Of a stretch of DNA of 64,000 nt, positions 25,223 through 35,740 are shown piece by piece (the first letter of the stretch is position 1; each line of letters opens with the position of its first letter). The notes below the pieces were generated by a model. That model made no database searches, was not told where the DNA came from, and worked only from the letters and a program-made list of their open reading frames with translations. The translations under genes were made by a program, and so were the position numbers. Source of the stretch: Roseburia zhanii. GTDB lineage: Bacteria; Bacillota; Clostridia; Lachnospirales; Lachnospiraceae. Where the stretch lies: contig NZ_JACOPH010000001.1 of the NCBI RefSeq assembly GCF_014287635.1, positions 620,001 to 684,000 of the forward strand, written 5' to 3'.

Positions 25223-26551
25223 ATGGATTTATTTGATTATATGTTAGAACAAAATAAGGAAAAAGAATCCCCGTTAGCATCCAGACTGAGGCCAGCGACC
25301 TTAGAAGAAGTCGTAGGGCAGCAGCATATCATAGGGAAAGATAAACTGCTGTATCGTGCGATCAAAGCAGATAAACTTTCTTCTATTATATTTTATGGAC
25401 CGCCGGGAACAGGAAAAACCACATTAGCCAAAGTGATCGCAAATACGACCAGTGCAGAATTTACACAGATCAACGCAACTTCTGCCGGTAAAAAAGATAT
25501 GGAAGAAGTCGTAGGGCAGGCAAAAAATAACCGGGCGATGTATGGCAGAAAGACAATCCTGTTCATTGACGAGATCCATAGATTTAATAAAGGGCAGCAG
25601 GATTATCTGCTTCCGTTTGTTGAGGACGGTACAGTCATATTGATCGGTGCAACGACAGAAAATCCTTATTTTGAAGTCAACGGAGCTTTGCTTTCAAGAT
25701 CAGTGATCTTTGAACTCAAATCCTTGTCAAAAGAAGATATTAAGACACTTTTGATAAGAGCAGCCACAGATGAGAAAAAAGGCATGGGTGCATATGGTGC
25801 AGTCATTGAAGAAGATGCACTGGATTTTCTGGCGGATATCAGCAATGGAGATGCAAGGTCAGCATTAAATGCGATCGAACTTGGTATCCTGACGACAAAC
25901 CGCAGTGAAGATGGCAAGATCCACATTACTTTGGAAGTTGCTTCAGAATGTATCCAGAAAAGAGTTGTAAAATACGATAAAAGCGGAGATAATCACTATG
26001 ATACGATATCCGCATTTATCAAAAGTATGAGGGGATCTGATCCTGATGCGGCAATTTATTATCTGGCGAGAATGCTTTATGCGGGTGAGGACATCCGGTT
26101 TATTGCAAGACGGATCATGATCTGTGCAGCAGAAGATGTCGGGATGGCTGATCCGAATGCCTTAAACGTGGCAGTATCCGCAGCATTAGCAGTAGAACGC
26201 TTAGGGATGCCGGAGGCGAGGATACCATTAGCAGAGGCAGTTACCTATGTTGCAACAGCACCAAAGAGCAATGCATCTTATATGGCAGTCGATGCGGCAC
26301 TTGATATCGTAAAACACACCAAGACAGCTCCGATCCCAACGCATTTGCAGGATGCACATTATAAATCAGCAGATAAATTAGGGCATGGCATTGGTTACAA
26401 ATATGCACACGCATATCCGGGACATTATGTGAAGCAGCAGTATCTTCCGGACGGACTGACAGAAGAACGGTTTTACCATCCGACAGAAAATGGTTATGAA
26501 AAACAGGTATCTGAATATTTAGAATACATAAAACAGATCACAGAGTCATAG
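25223..26551 (+). CDS. rarA: Replication-associated recombination protein RarA (MgsA)
   Basis: 442 residues. AAA+ motifs are Walker A YGPPGTGKTTLAKVI, Walker B LFIDEIHRFNKGQQD and sensor 1 IGATTENP. The N-terminus (PLASRLRPATLEEVVGQQHI) and the C-terminal tetramerisation/MgsA domain (YKYAHAYPGHYVKQQYLP) identify RarA. It acts at stalled replication forks. It lies 11 bases before the aminotransferase gene, so the two may form one transcript. ATG 25223 follows GGAGA about 10 bases upstream. Confidence 0.95.
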   Translation: MDLFDYMLEQNKEKESPLASRLRPATLEEVVGQQHIIGKDKLLYRAIKADKLSSIIFYGPPGTGKTTLAKVIANTTSAEFTQINATSAGKKDMEEVVGQAKNNRAMYGRKTILFIDEIHRFNKGQQDYLLPFVEDGTVILIGATTENPYFEVNGALLSRSVIFELKSLSKEDIKTLLIRAATDEKKGMGAYGAVIEEDALDFLADISNGDARSALNAIELGILTTNRSEDGKIHITLEVASECIQKRVVKYDKSGDNHYDTISAFIKSMRGSDPDAAIYYLARMLYAGEDIRFIARRIMICAAEDVGMADPNALNVAVSAALAVERLGMPEARIPLAEAVTYVATAPKSNASYMAVDAALDIVKHTKTAPIPTHLQDAHYKSADKLGHGIGYKYAHAYPGHYVKQQYLPDGLTEERFYHPTENGYEKQVSEYLEYIKQITES

Positions 26552-26562
26552 GAGGAAATGAA

Positions 26563-27846
26563 ATGAGATCATATCAGGAGATGACAAAAGAAGAATTATT
26601 GCAGGAAAAAGAACAGTTAGAAGCAGAATACAAAAAATATCAGCTTCGGGGACTGAAATTAGATATGTCAAGGGGAAAGCCATCTAAAGAGCAGTTAGAT
26701 ATTTCCATGGGAATGATGGATGTGTTAAACAGCCATGTGGATCTTACCTGTGAAGATGGCACAGACTGCAGAAACTATGGCGTATTAGATGGTATTCAGG
26801 AAGCAAAAGTATTGATCGGTGACATGATCGAATGTAATCCTGAAAATATCATTATTTATGGTAACTCCAGCTTAAACATCATGTATGATACAGTTGCACG
26901 TTCTATGACACACGGAGTTATGGGAAGTACACCATGGTGTAAATTAGATAAAGTCAAATTCTTATGTCCTGTTCCGGGATATGACAGACATTTTGCGATC
27001 ACAGAACATTTCGGTATCGAGATGATCAATGTACCGATGCTTTCTACCGGACCGGATATGGATATCGTAGAAAAATTAGTAGCCGAAGATGATGCGATCA
27101 AGGGGATCTGGTGCGTTCCAAAATATTCAAACCCACAGGGAATCACTTATTCGGATGAAACTGTACGCCGTTTTGCCAGATTAAAACCGGCAGCAAAAGA
27201 TTTCAGGATCTACTGGGATAATGCTTATGGTGTTCATCATTTATATGATATTGATCAGGATCATCTGATTGAGATTTTATCCGAATGTAAGCGTGCAGGC
27301 AATCCGGATATGGTATATAAATTCTGTTCCACATCAAAGATCAGTTTCCCGGGATCCGGTGTAGCAGCCATTGCAGCATCTGCAAACAACTTAGAGGATA
27401 TCAAAAAACAGTTAAAAGTGCAGACGATCGGTTATGATAAAGTAAACCAGCTGCGTCATGTAAGATTTTTCAAAGATATCCATGGCATGACAGAGCATAT
27501 GAAAAAACATGCCGAGATCTTACGTCCGAAATTTGAAATGATCTTAAATCTGTTTGATACAGAATTAGCAGGACGCGGAGTCGGTGACTGGTTCAAGCCA
27601 AAGGGCGGATATTTCATCTGTTATGAAACTTTAGAAGGCTGTGCAAAAGAGGTTGTATCGAAAGCCAAAAAAGCAGGCGTTGTGATGACACCGGCAGGAG
27701 CACCATTCCCATATGGAAAAGATCCGAAAGATTCTGTGATCCGTATCGCACCGTCCTATCCGAGTTTAGAGGACTTAGAACTTGCAGCAAATATCTTTGT
27801 TGTCTGCGTAAAATTAGTCAGCATCGAAAAATTGTTAGCAGAGTAA
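26563..27846 (+). CDS. PLP-dependent class I/II aminotransferase (AspT-like)
   Basis: 427 residues with AGGAGG before ATG 26563. The N-terminal helix (EELLQEKEQLEAEYKKYQLR, then GLKLDMSRGKPSKEQLDIS) and the PLP-lysine region KFCSTSKISFPGSG, with the lysine in STSK, match the aspartate-aminotransferase subgroup often annotated as a putative aminotransferase (PF12897). FRIYWDNAYGVHHL contains the PLP-contacting aspartate and tyrosine, and VIRIAPSYPSLEDL the substrate-carboxylate arginine. It transfers amino groups between an amino acid and a 2-oxoacid; the substrate is likely aspartate or a neighbour. Confidence 0.88.
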   Translation: MRSYQEMTKEELLQEKEQLEAEYKKYQLRGLKLDMSRGKPSKEQLDISMGMMDVLNSHVDLTCEDGTDCRNYGVLDGIQEAKVLIGDMIECNPENIIIYGNSSLNIMYDTVARSMTHGVMGSTPWCKLDKVKFLCPVPGYDRHFAITEHFGIEMINVPMLSTGPDMDIVEKLVAEDDAIKGIWCVPKYSNPQGITYSDETVRRFARLKPAAKDFRIYWDNAYGVHHLYDIDQDHLIEILSECKRAGNPDMVYKFCSTSKISFPGSGVAAIAASANNLEDIKKQLKVQTIGYDKVNQLRHVRFFKDIHGMTEHMKKHAEILRPKFEMILNLFDTELAGRGVGDWFKPKGGYFICYETLEGCAKEVVSKAKKAGVVMTPAGAPFPYGKDPKDSVIRIAPSYPSLEDLELAANIFVVCVKLVSIEKLLAE

Positions 27847-27899
27847 AAACAAGAGATTGTTCAGAATCTCATTAGAATAATAATAAAATTAGATATATT

Positions 27900-27944
27900 T
27901 CCCATATCAGAGAAACGTTTATCTCTCTGATATGGGATTTTTTT
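27900..27944 (+). terminator. Terminator after the aminotransferase gene
   Basis: TCCCATATCAGAGA pairs with TCTCTGATATGGGA, followed by TTTTTTT. Between here and 28122 only a short CTGTCAG/CTGACAG hairpin (about 28068-28090) is visible in the leader of the next gene. Confidence 0.85.
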
Positions 27945-28121
27945 GCATAGAAAAGTACCGGGTTTATAGAGTTATGGTAAATAGTAGTAAAAAATTAAAC
28001 AAAAATAAGAAAAAAGTGTATTGATTCCACAAAAAGAAAAAGAGATACTAATAACATGAGCAGACTGTCAGTTCCAGCATAGGCTGACAGAGCTTTTTAA
28101 AAACGAAAGGGAGGATATGCG

Positions 28122-31100
28122 ATGAAAAGAAAACATTTGTGGAAGAAAGGGACAGCATTGCTGCTTACATTGGGAATGCTGTCAACATCAGTTCCGGTAA
28201 CAACGTTTGCAGAAGAAGCAGCCGGAGACGGAGATGCTGCATCTGATTCGATTGTTGCAACAGCACTTGCGAATTATGATTTTAATGACTTTACAGTGTC
28301 AGAAGATGGTAATTCGCTGACAGATGGTACAAGAACTGTCAAATTAGAGGCAGAAGGAAATGGAAAGAAACCGGAGATCATTTCTTCAGGACGTGGAAAG
28401 GTTCTGAAATTAACAGAACAGTCCTATGCTGACCGTGCAGATGCACTGTTACCGAAGAATCCATTTGCAGGACAGTCTGTAGATAATGGATTTACGGTGA
28501 ACTTCTGGACACTTACTACAGGGACAGCAGGCGGTGGAAAATGTCTGTTAGATTTTGAGGTAGCTCCTGTTACAACCGGAAGAGCAGGAACACTTGCAAT
28601 GAACCAGCAGATGGTTTATTGGAATACAACAGATCAGAATGGTAATTTTACAGACTTTAGTATTGGTAATATGCAGTTAAAGCAGAAAAACTGGACAATG
28701 GTTACCATGGCAATTACCACAGAAGGGGTTACTTTCTACAAAGATGGAGCAGCCATTACACATAGCATTACTGCTAAAAATGTAGAGAGCGAAGATGCCA
28801 TTGATTATGCTCAGACGATTAAAGATATGGCAGGTACAAGTGGAATTGCAAAACCGGAAGAAACAAATGTCCGTATCGGTGCCAGCCTTGCAACTTACTG
28901 GTCTTGTGCAGGTGCATTGATGGATGATATTTCTTTCTATGGAAAGGCATTGACAGCAGACGAAATTGCTTCATTGTATACAGAAACAAAAGTGGATATG
29001 AGTAGTATTCCATTGACAAAAGTAACAGTAAGCGGTGTTTCATCCTTAGACAAAGGAAAGACAGCACAGTTATCGGCATCATATGAGCCGTTTGATACAA
29101 CAGAGAGTACATCGACTGTAAAATGGGCATCCGATAACACAGATGTACTGACAGTTGACAGCAAGGGAAAAGTAACAGCAGTAGCAGCAGGAACAGCAAA
29201 TGTAACTGCTACGATCGGAAGTGTTACATCTGAACCATATGCAATCACAGTGAATGATACAGTCAAAACGTTAGAAGAAGGATATTATCTTGCTGTATAT
29301 ACAACAACAACACCATTCTATGCATCTGCATCAAACTTAAGTCAGGAAACAAAGAGCGTCTATATGGCAGTCAGCAAAGATGGTAAAGATTTTGAAGTAT
29401 TAAATAACGGCGGCGGCGTGATCTTTGCAAAGAAAGGTTCCGGAGAGATCACAGAACCTAGAATTTTAAAAGTAGACGGCGTATTTACAGTAGTTGCACC
29501 GGATGCAACAGCTTCTAACGGTACACATATCTTTACATCTAAAGATGGTGTAGCTTATTATGATGATACGGTTGTAGCAACAACAGATCTGTCTGCAGCT
29601 GCATTAGAAAAAGCAAATTTCAGATTCTTATTAAAAGGTGAGAATCTTGTAGAAACCGATAAGAATCTGGCAGTAGGAAATGCATTTCCGATCACAGAAG
29701 AAGAATATAACCATATTTTAAATAAGCTTGGCAATGTAGTAAATACAGGCTTAGAGACATTACCGGATGTATCTGTTAAGACAACAGATAATGTAACAGA
29801 AGCGACACTTTCTAGTCTGCTTCCAAGTGTCAATGCAACTTACAGTGATGGTTCTACACAGAAATTCAACATCGACTGGAGTGGGGCATTGCAGGGTGTT
29901 GATCTGACAAAAGAAGGTACTTATACGATCACAGGTAAAGTAAACCAGACAAAATATCTGAATAATCTGAAAAAATTAAATAACAGCAAACTGCCGGAGG
30001 ATGATCCTGAAAATACAGGAGATCAGGCAGATAACTATGATGAAGAAACACAGACAAATTACTATGATGCCACAAAATATGTAGAAGGTATGGCAGATCC
30101 ATGTATTTTCTGGGATGAGCAGACCAAATATTATTATATGACAGGATCTTATTTCCCGGAAGAAGGAGATGCAATTGATGATGATGATAACACACAGCAG
30201 TATGACCGTGTGGTATTAAGACGAGGCAGAACCTTAGAAGAGCTGCAGGATAGAAGTAAGCAGGTAACCATCTGGAAAGTAGGTAATCAGGGATATACGA
30301 AGCAGGATGGCGGAAAAGCGAGCAAAGGATATCGTTATATCTGGGCTCCGGAAATCCACCGTGTAGGAAATTACTGGGTAGTGTATTTTACAGAAAGTGA
30401 AAGCAGTAATGTGTTCGGAATCAACTGCCATGCATTAGTATTAGATGGAGATCAAGATCCATATGAAACTGCATTAGAAGCATCCGGGGATGCATCTGAC
30501 TGGCAGGATTATGCAATGCGCCCAATGGCTAATGATACGCAATCCGGAAAAGTGCCTTTTGCAACTTCTTTCAATCTGGATATGACATATTTTGAAGATG
30601 CTGTCAATGGAGAAGCTTATGTGATCTGGGCAGGAAAACCATATGGCAACTCAGATCTGTTCCTTGCAAAAGTAGATAAAGAACAGCCATGGCAGCTGAC
30701 ATCCCACTGCATCCGTCTGACAACACCGGAGTATGGATGGGAGAAGATCAGATATCAGGTAAATGAAGGACCGACTGTATTACAGAAAGATGGCAAGATC
30801 TTCATGTGTTTCTCTAACTCAGGAACAGGCTCTGAGTATTGTATCGGTATGATGACAGCAGAAGCAGGAAGCGATCTGTTAGATATCAACAACTGGACGA
30901 AAAATCCGTATCCATTACTGACCTCCCGTGATGTGGATGGTGAAGAAGGACCGGGACATAACTCCTTTACCGTAGATCAGGATGGAAATGCGATCTTCGT
31001 ATATCATGCAAGACCAACATCTCATAATTATCAGCATTGCGGATGGAATGGCACAACATCTACTTATAACACTGAACCATTAAATGATCCATGCCGTCAT

Positions 31101-31793
31101 GCAAGATTAAAACGTGTACACTGGGCAGCAGATGGCACACCGATCTTAAAGATGACTTATGACGAAGAATTAACAGAGAATAATGCAACAGTAACAGCGC
31201 AGCTTGTTGTAACTAAAGGAACTGCTGTAACCCCGGGTAAAGATGATAATAATGGTGGAAATACAACACCGACGCCAACACCTTCCACGGACAAACAGAC
31301 AGTAGCCGTTACAAAAGTAACCTTAGATAAGAGCAAACTGACACTTGGTGTTAAGGAAAAATATACATTAAAGGCAACTGTAGCACCTGCAAATGCAACA
31401 AATAGCACAGTAACATGGAAATCAAGCAAATCAAGTGTTGTAGCAGTATCTTCTGCAGGAAAGATCACAGCTAAGAAGAAAGGTACTGCAACGATTACAG
31501 CAACAGCAGACGGAAAGACTGTTTCCTGTAAAGTAACTGTAAAAGCAGCACCAAAGAAAGTAAGAGTCAAGGCTGCAAAAGTAAAACTCAAAAAAGGCCA
31601 GAAAAAGAAGATCGTTGTAAAACTTCCAAAGAATACTGCAAGTAATAAGATTACATTTACAAGCAGCAACAAGAAAGTTGCAAAAGTAGATGCAAATGGT
31701 AAGATTACAGCAGTAAAGAAAGGTAAAGCAAAGATCACTGTTAAGACCTTCAACGGTAAGAAAACAAAAGTAACAGTAACCGTTACAAAATAA
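28122..31793 (+). CDS. Secreted GH43-type glycoside hydrolase with LamG and Big_2 domains
   Basis: 1223 residues behind GGGAGG. Residues 1-31 form a signal peptide (LWKKGTALLLTLGMLSTSVP). About 50-290 fold as a LamG/concanavalin-like domain. About 295-375 is a Big_2 immunoglobulin-like domain (LTKVTVSGVSSLDKGKTAQL). The catalytic GH43 five-blade domain spans about 640-1010, with MADPCIFWDEQTKYYY (catalytic Asp), YIWAPEIHRVGNYWVVYFT and NEGPTVLQKDG (acid Glu). A TPTPTPST linker leads to two more Big_2-like domains and a lysine-rich tail (about 1065-1223). GH43 enzymes cut arabinose- or xylose-containing plant glycans. There is no LPXTG motif, so release or non-covalent wall binding is likely. 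Confidence 0.88.
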   Translation: MKRKHLWKKGTALLLTLGMLSTSVPVTTFAEEAAGDGDAASDSIVATALANYDFNDFTVSEDGNSLTDGTRTVKLEAEGNGKKPEIISSGRGKVLKLTEQSYADRADALLPKNPFAGQSVDNGFTVNFWTLTTGTAGGGKCLLDFEVAPVTTGRAGTLAMNQQMVYWNTTDQNGNFTDFSIGNMQLKQKNWTMVTMAITTEGVTFYKDGAAITHSITAKNVESEDAIDYAQTIKDMAGTSGIAKPEETNVRIGASLATYWSCAGALMDDISFYGKALTADEIASLYTETKVDMSSIPLTKVTVSGVSSLDKGKTAQLSASYEPFDTTESTSTVKWASDNTDVLTVDSKGKVTAVAAGTANVTATIGSVTSEPYAITVNDTVKTLEEGYYLAVYTTTTPFYASASNLSQETKSVYMAVSKDGKDFEVLNNGGGVIFAKKGSGEITEPRILKVDGVFTVVAPDATASNGTHIFTSKDGVAYYDDTVVATTDLSAAALEKANFRFLLKGENLVETDKNLAVGNAFPITEEEYNHILNKLGNVVNTGLETLPDVSVKTTDNVTEATLSSLLPSVNATYSDGSTQKFNIDWSGALQGVDLTKEGTYTITGKVNQTKYLNNLKKLNNSKLPEDDPENTGDQADNYDEETQTNYYDATKYVEGMADPCIFWDEQTKYYYMTGSYFPEEGDAIDDDDNTQQYDRVVLRRGRTLEELQDRSKQVTIWKVGNQGYTKQDGGKASKGYRYIWAPEIHRVGNYWVVYFTESESSNVFGINCHALVLDGDQDPYETALEASGDASDWQDYAMRPMANDTQSGKVPFATSFNLDMTYFEDAVNGEAYVIWAGKPYGNSDLFLAKVDKEQPWQLTSHCIRLTTPEYGWEKIRYQVNEGPTVLQKDGKIFMCFSNSGTGSEYCIGMMTAEAGSDLLDINNWTKNPYPLLTSRDVDGEEGPGHNSFTVDQDGNAIFVYHARPTSHNYQHCGWNGTTSTYNTEPLNDPCRHARLKRVHWAADGTPILKMTYDEELTENNATVTAQLVVTKGTAVTPGKDDNNGGNTTPTPTPSTDKQTVAVTKVTLDKSKLTLGVKEKYTLKATVAPANATNSTVTWKSSKSSVVAVSSAGKITAKKKGTATITATADGKTVSCKVTVKAAPKKVRVKAAKVKLKKGQKKKIVVKLPKNTASNKITFTSSNKKVAKVDANGKITAVKKGKAKITVKTFNGKKTKVTVTVTK

Positions 31794-31865
31794 TAGTTTG
31801 ATGTATAGGATTGTGAGAGCTGCGTTGCAACGAAGCAATTCGTATATCAGATAACATAGTATATG

Positions 31866-31913
31866 AAAGAACCGCACTGGTTATCATGTTAGATGATCAG
31901 TGTGGTTCTTTAT
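31866..31913 (+). terminator. Terminator after the GH43 gene
   Basis: AAAGAACCGCACTGGTTATC pairs, with small mismatches, with GATGATCAGTGTGGTTCTTT, and a T-rich run follows. Confidence 0.8.
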
Positions 31914-31980
31914 TTCTTGCATTTTCAAGCAATCGGTGCCACAATAGGAGAAGACATCATACAGACAAGGAGTTTTATTT

Positions 31981-33807
31981 GTGAATATATTAACAGTTGA
32001 GAAGGTTACAAAATCATATACAGAGCGGAAGATGTTAGAAGAAGCTTCTTTTTATCTGCAAGAGGGTGAAAAAGTAGGCGTGATCGGGATCAATGGAACC
32101 GGAAAATCAACACTTCTAAAGATCATGGCAGGTTATGAAGAGCCGGATGGCGGCACAGTTGTACGTGCAAACAATCTAGTGATCCATTATCTGCCGCAAG
32201 ATCCGGAATTTGATCCGGAGGATGATATCTTAACGAGTGTAGAAAAATTAGCAGCACATCATGGGACAAGCAGTGAGCAGATGGAAGCAAAGGCAATGAT
32301 GACAAGGCTTGGAATCACTGATTTTACACAGAAAACAGGTGAACTCTCCGGTGGACAGAGAAAGCGGTTAGCGTTGGTATCCGTATTGTTCTGTCCCTGT
32401 GATATCCTGATCTTAGACGAGCCGACCAACCACTTAGACAGTGAGATGGCAGCATGGTTAGAACAGGAACTCAAAAGATTCCGTGGCGCACTTGTCATGG
32501 TGACACATGACCGTTATTTTTTAGACAGCGTGACAAACCGGATCATTGAGATCGACAAAGGGAAGATCTACAGCTATCAGGAAAATTATTCCGGTTTTTT
32601 AGCAAGAAAAGCAGAGCGGGAAGACAGCGAAAGAGCCAGTGAACGGAAACGTCAGAGTATTTTAAAGAAAGAAATCGCATGGATGCAGCGTGGCGCAAGG
32701 GCACGTTCCACAAAACAGAAAGCACATATACAGCGTTATGAGAATTTAAAGAACCAGAAGGGGATTACCGAGGATGCAAGAGTAGAATTAGGTTCAGTGT
32801 CTTCGAGAATGGGAAAGACCACGATCGAACTGGAACATATTTCAAAGTCTTATGGAGAGCATTGCCTGATCAATGATTTTAATTATATATTTTTAAAACA
32901 TGACCGCATCGGTTTCGTCGGCAAAAATGGCTGTGGAAAAACAACATTAATGAAGATCATTGACGGACGGATCTTACCGGATAGCGGAACGGTGACGGTA
33001 GGACAGACGATCAAGATCGGATATTATACACAGGAGATCGAAACAGAGGAAAAAGCAGGAATTGCTTATATGGATCCTGAGGAAAAATTAATCGATTATA
33101 TCCGGAATACAGCAGAATATGTCCGTACAGAAGATGGCCTGGTGTCAGCATCTGCAATGCTCGAGAAATTTTTGTTCCCGCCATCCCAGCAGTATAGTCC
33201 GATCGGAAAACTTTCCGGTGGGGAAAAACGGAGGTTAAATCTTCTTCGGGTACTGATGGAAGCACCAAATGTTTTGATCTTAGATGAACCGACGAATGAT
33301 CTCGATATCGAAACCATGATGATCTTAGAAGATTATTTAGATACCTATGATGGGATCGTGATCATGGTATCACATGACCGCTATTTTTTAGACAGAGTGG
33401 CACGAAGGATTTTTGCATTTGAAGGAAATGGAAAGATCAGACAGTACGAAGGCGGATATACAGACTACGACAACCGGAGAAAAGAAGAATGGGACGATTC
33501 AGAAAGCAGTACGAAACTACAGCCGGCAGAAAACAAAGATTCCAATAGAACAAGGACGCATGAGAAAAAAATAAAATTCACATATAAAGAACAAAAAGAA
33601 TATGAAACGATCGAAGCTGATATCGCTTCCTTAGAGGAAAAAATCGCATCATTAGAACAGGAAATGACAAAAAATGCCAGTGATTTTGTAAAACTAAATG
33701 CATTGTCACAGGAAAAAGAAGCAGCAGAAACAGAATTGTTAGAAAAAATGGAACGCTGGGAATATTTAGAAGAATTAGCAGAACGTATCCGCACAGCCAA
33801 CGGATGA
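31981..33807 (+). CDS. ABC-F family ATPase
   Basis: 608 residues starting with GTG 31981 behind AAGGAG. It has two ABC ATPase domains in one chain and no membrane segment, the mark of ABC-F. Walker A reads GINGTGKST and GKNGCGKTT; signatures read LSGGQRKRLALVS and LSGGEKRRLNLLRV; Walker B motifs read LILDEPTNHLD and LILDEPTNDLD. The linker between the domains is short and positively charged, and a C-terminal coiled coil (EADIASLEEKIASLEQEMTK) resembles Uup. These proteins act on the ribosome, as translation factors or in antibiotic protection. The Uup-like C-terminus favours a housekeeping role. Confidence 0.9.
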   Translation: MNILTVEKVTKSYTERKMLEEASFYLQEGEKVGVIGINGTGKSTLLKIMAGYEEPDGGTVVRANNLVIHYLPQDPEFDPEDDILTSVEKLAAHHGTSSEQMEAKAMMTRLGITDFTQKTGELSGGQRKRLALVSVLFCPCDILILDEPTNHLDSEMAAWLEQELKRFRGALVMVTHDRYFLDSVTNRIIEIDKGKIYSYQENYSGFLARKAEREDSERASERKRQSILKKEIAWMQRGARARSTKQKAHIQRYENLKNQKGITEDARVELGSVSSRMGKTTIELEHISKSYGEHCLINDFNYIFLKHDRIGFVGKNGCGKTTLMKIIDGRILPDSGTVTVGQTIKIGYYTQEIETEEKAGIAYMDPEEKLIDYIRNTAEYVRTEDGLVSASAMLEKFLFPPSQQYSPIGKLSGGEKRRLNLLRVLMEAPNVLILDEPTNDLDIETMMILEDYLDTYDGIVIMVSHDRYFLDRVARRIFAFEGNGKIRQYEGGYTDYDNRRKEEWDDSESSTKLQPAENKDSNRTRTHEKKIKFTYKEQKEYETIEADIASLEEKIASLEQEMTKNASDFVKLNALSQEKEAAETELLEKMERWEYLEELAERIRTANG

Positions 33808-34008
33808 TAACATGTGCATATCCGAATGGATCTCATATGGTCAGAACAAGAAGGACTCTGTCTGCTGATCGTCATTTACAGCAGATTCTTGTTGCAGAAA
33901 TATGGTAAAAATGTTGCAGACAAAAGCACTGTGATTGTAATTTCAAAAACCGGAAGGTATACTTATTTTATGAAAAATATTGGGATAAACAAGAGAAAGG
34001 TGAAGGGT

Positions 34009-35535
34009 ATGATTCAGGAGAGAATTTTAGATTTAGTGGAATATGCAAAACTTACAGGGCTGATTGAAGCAGAAGATGAACGTTTTAGCATTAACCGTCT
34101 GTTAGAATTATTTCAATTAGATGAATTAGAAGATGAAGCTGTCGCAGCGCATGGTAAAAATAAGTGCATGACAAGAGAAACGGCAGAGGCAGCATTAGAA
34201 GACATTTTAACAGAAATGTTAGATTATGCATATGAGAATGGCATTACAAAAGAAAACAGCATTGTTTATCGTGATCTGTTTGATACGAAGATCATGAGTC
34301 TTTTAGTGCCAAGACCAAGTGAAGTGATCTCCAAATTTAACGAACTTTATAAAAATGATAAAAAAGCAGCAACAGATTATTTTTACACCTTAAGCTGTGA
34401 TTCTAATTATATCCGCAGATACCGGATAAAAAAAGATCTGAAATGGACAACAGATACCGAGTATGGAACACTTGATATTACGATCAATCTGTCAAAACCG
34501 GAAAAAGATCCAAAAGCGATCGCAGCAGCAAAACTTGCAAAACAGAGCGGTTATCCAAAATGTCTGCTCTGTAAAGAAAATGAAGGCTATGCAGGCAGAG
34601 TCAATCATCCGGCAAGACAGAACCACAGGATCATTCCGGTGACGATCAACCAGAGTGACTGGTTTTTCCAGTATTCACCATATGTATATTATAATGAACA
34701 TTGTATCGTGTTTAACTCACAGCATACTCCGATGAAGATCGAGAGAGCAACCTTTGGAAAACTGCTTGATTTTGTAACACAGTTCCCACATTATTTTGTT
34801 GGTTCTAATGCAGATCTTCCGATCGTTGGAGGTTCTATCTTAAGCCACGATCATTTTCAGGGCGGTCACTATGAATTTGCAATGGCAAAAGCACCGGTAG
34901 AAAAAGAAATCTCATTTGAAAGATTTTCCGATGTCAAAGCAGGTATTGTAAAATGGCCGATGTCCGTTATCCGTTTAGACTGCGCAGACAAAGACCGTCT
35001 GATCGAGTTGGCAGATAAGATCTTATCAGCATGGAGAGGTTATACAGATGAAGCAGCATTTGTATTTGCCGAAACAGACGGAGAGCCGCATAATACGATC
35101 ACACCGATCGCAAGAAAGCGTGGAGATCTCTTTGAATTAGACTTAGTGCTGCGTAATAATATCACAACAGAAGAACATCCGTTAGGTGTTTATCATCCAC
35201 ATGCAAAACTGCATCATATCAAAAAGGAAAACATCGGACTGATCGAAGTTATGGGACTTGCAGTACTTCCGGCACGTTTAAAAGATGAGATGGCAGCATT
35301 GCAGGAAGCAATTTTAAACGGTAAAGACTTCCGCAGTGATGAAGTATTAGAAAAACACGCAGACTGGGTAGAAGAATTTTTACCGAAATATGATACAGTT
35401 ACCAAAGATAATATTGAAGAAATCATCCGGAAAGAGATCGGACTGGTATTTTCAGAAGTATTAGAGGACGCAGGTGTATATAAATGCACAGAAGAAGGCA
35501 GAAAAGCGTTTATGCGTTTCGTGGAGAGCGTATAA
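34009..35535 (+). CDS. galT: UDP-glucose--hexose-1-phosphate uridylyltransferase, class II
   Basis: 508 residues from ATG 34009 (GAAAGGTGAAGGG upstream); an earlier in-frame start at 33814 has no ribosome binding site. The sequence (MIQERILDLVEYAKLTGLIE, IVYRDLFDTKIMSLLVPRPS, ILSHDHFQGGHYEF with the HxH-type catalytic region, and GVYHPHAKLHHIKKENIGLI) is the Firmicutes GalT, unrelated in detail to E. coli GalT. It exchanges UMP between UDP-glucose and galactose-1-phosphate in the Leloir pathway. No galK or galE lies in the window. A terminator follows at 35565. Confidence 0.95.
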   Translation: MIQERILDLVEYAKLTGLIEAEDERFSINRLLELFQLDELEDEAVAAHGKNKCMTRETAEAALEDILTEMLDYAYENGITKENSIVYRDLFDTKIMSLLVPRPSEVISKFNELYKNDKKAATDYFYTLSCDSNYIRRYRIKKDLKWTTDTEYGTLDITINLSKPEKDPKAIAAAKLAKQSGYPKCLLCKENEGYAGRVNHPARQNHRIIPVTINQSDWFFQYSPYVYYNEHCIVFNSQHTPMKIERATFGKLLDFVTQFPHYFVGSNADLPIVGGSILSHDHFQGGHYEFAMAKAPVEKEISFERFSDVKAGIVKWPMSVIRLDCADKDRLIELADKILSAWRGYTDEAAFVFAETDGEPHNTITPIARKRGDLFELDLVLRNNITTEEHPLGVYHPHAKLHHIKKENIGLIEVMGLAVLPARLKDEMAALQEAILNGKDFRSDEVLEKHADWVEEFLPKYDTVTKDNIEEIIRKEIGLVFSEVLEDAGVYKCTEEGRKAFMRFVESV

Positions 35536-35564
35536 TAGTTCAAAAAATGAATTTTCATAGAATG

Positions 35565-35594
35565 GGAGCGGAGCCGAAAGGTTTCGCTCTTTTC
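35565..35594 (+). terminator. Terminator after galT
   Basis: GAGCGGAGCC pairs with GGTTTCGCTC across a GAAA loop, followed by TTTTC. Confidence 0.7.
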
Positions 35595-35740
35595 TTGCAT
35601 GATAGAAGCAGAATGTGGTATGATAACGTTGGTGTGCAGATCAGATATTGACCGCTGCAAGAGATTCTGACAGTAAAAAACAGTAACGATGAAAGTATGG
35701 AATCGTTATGAACTATATCAATAGAAATGGAGTGAAAAAA

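Noticed and set aside
31157-31753. 198-codon minus-strand frame at the end of the GH43 gene
   Set aside because: It is hydrophobic low-complexity translation opposite lysine/threonine-rich Big_2 repeats.
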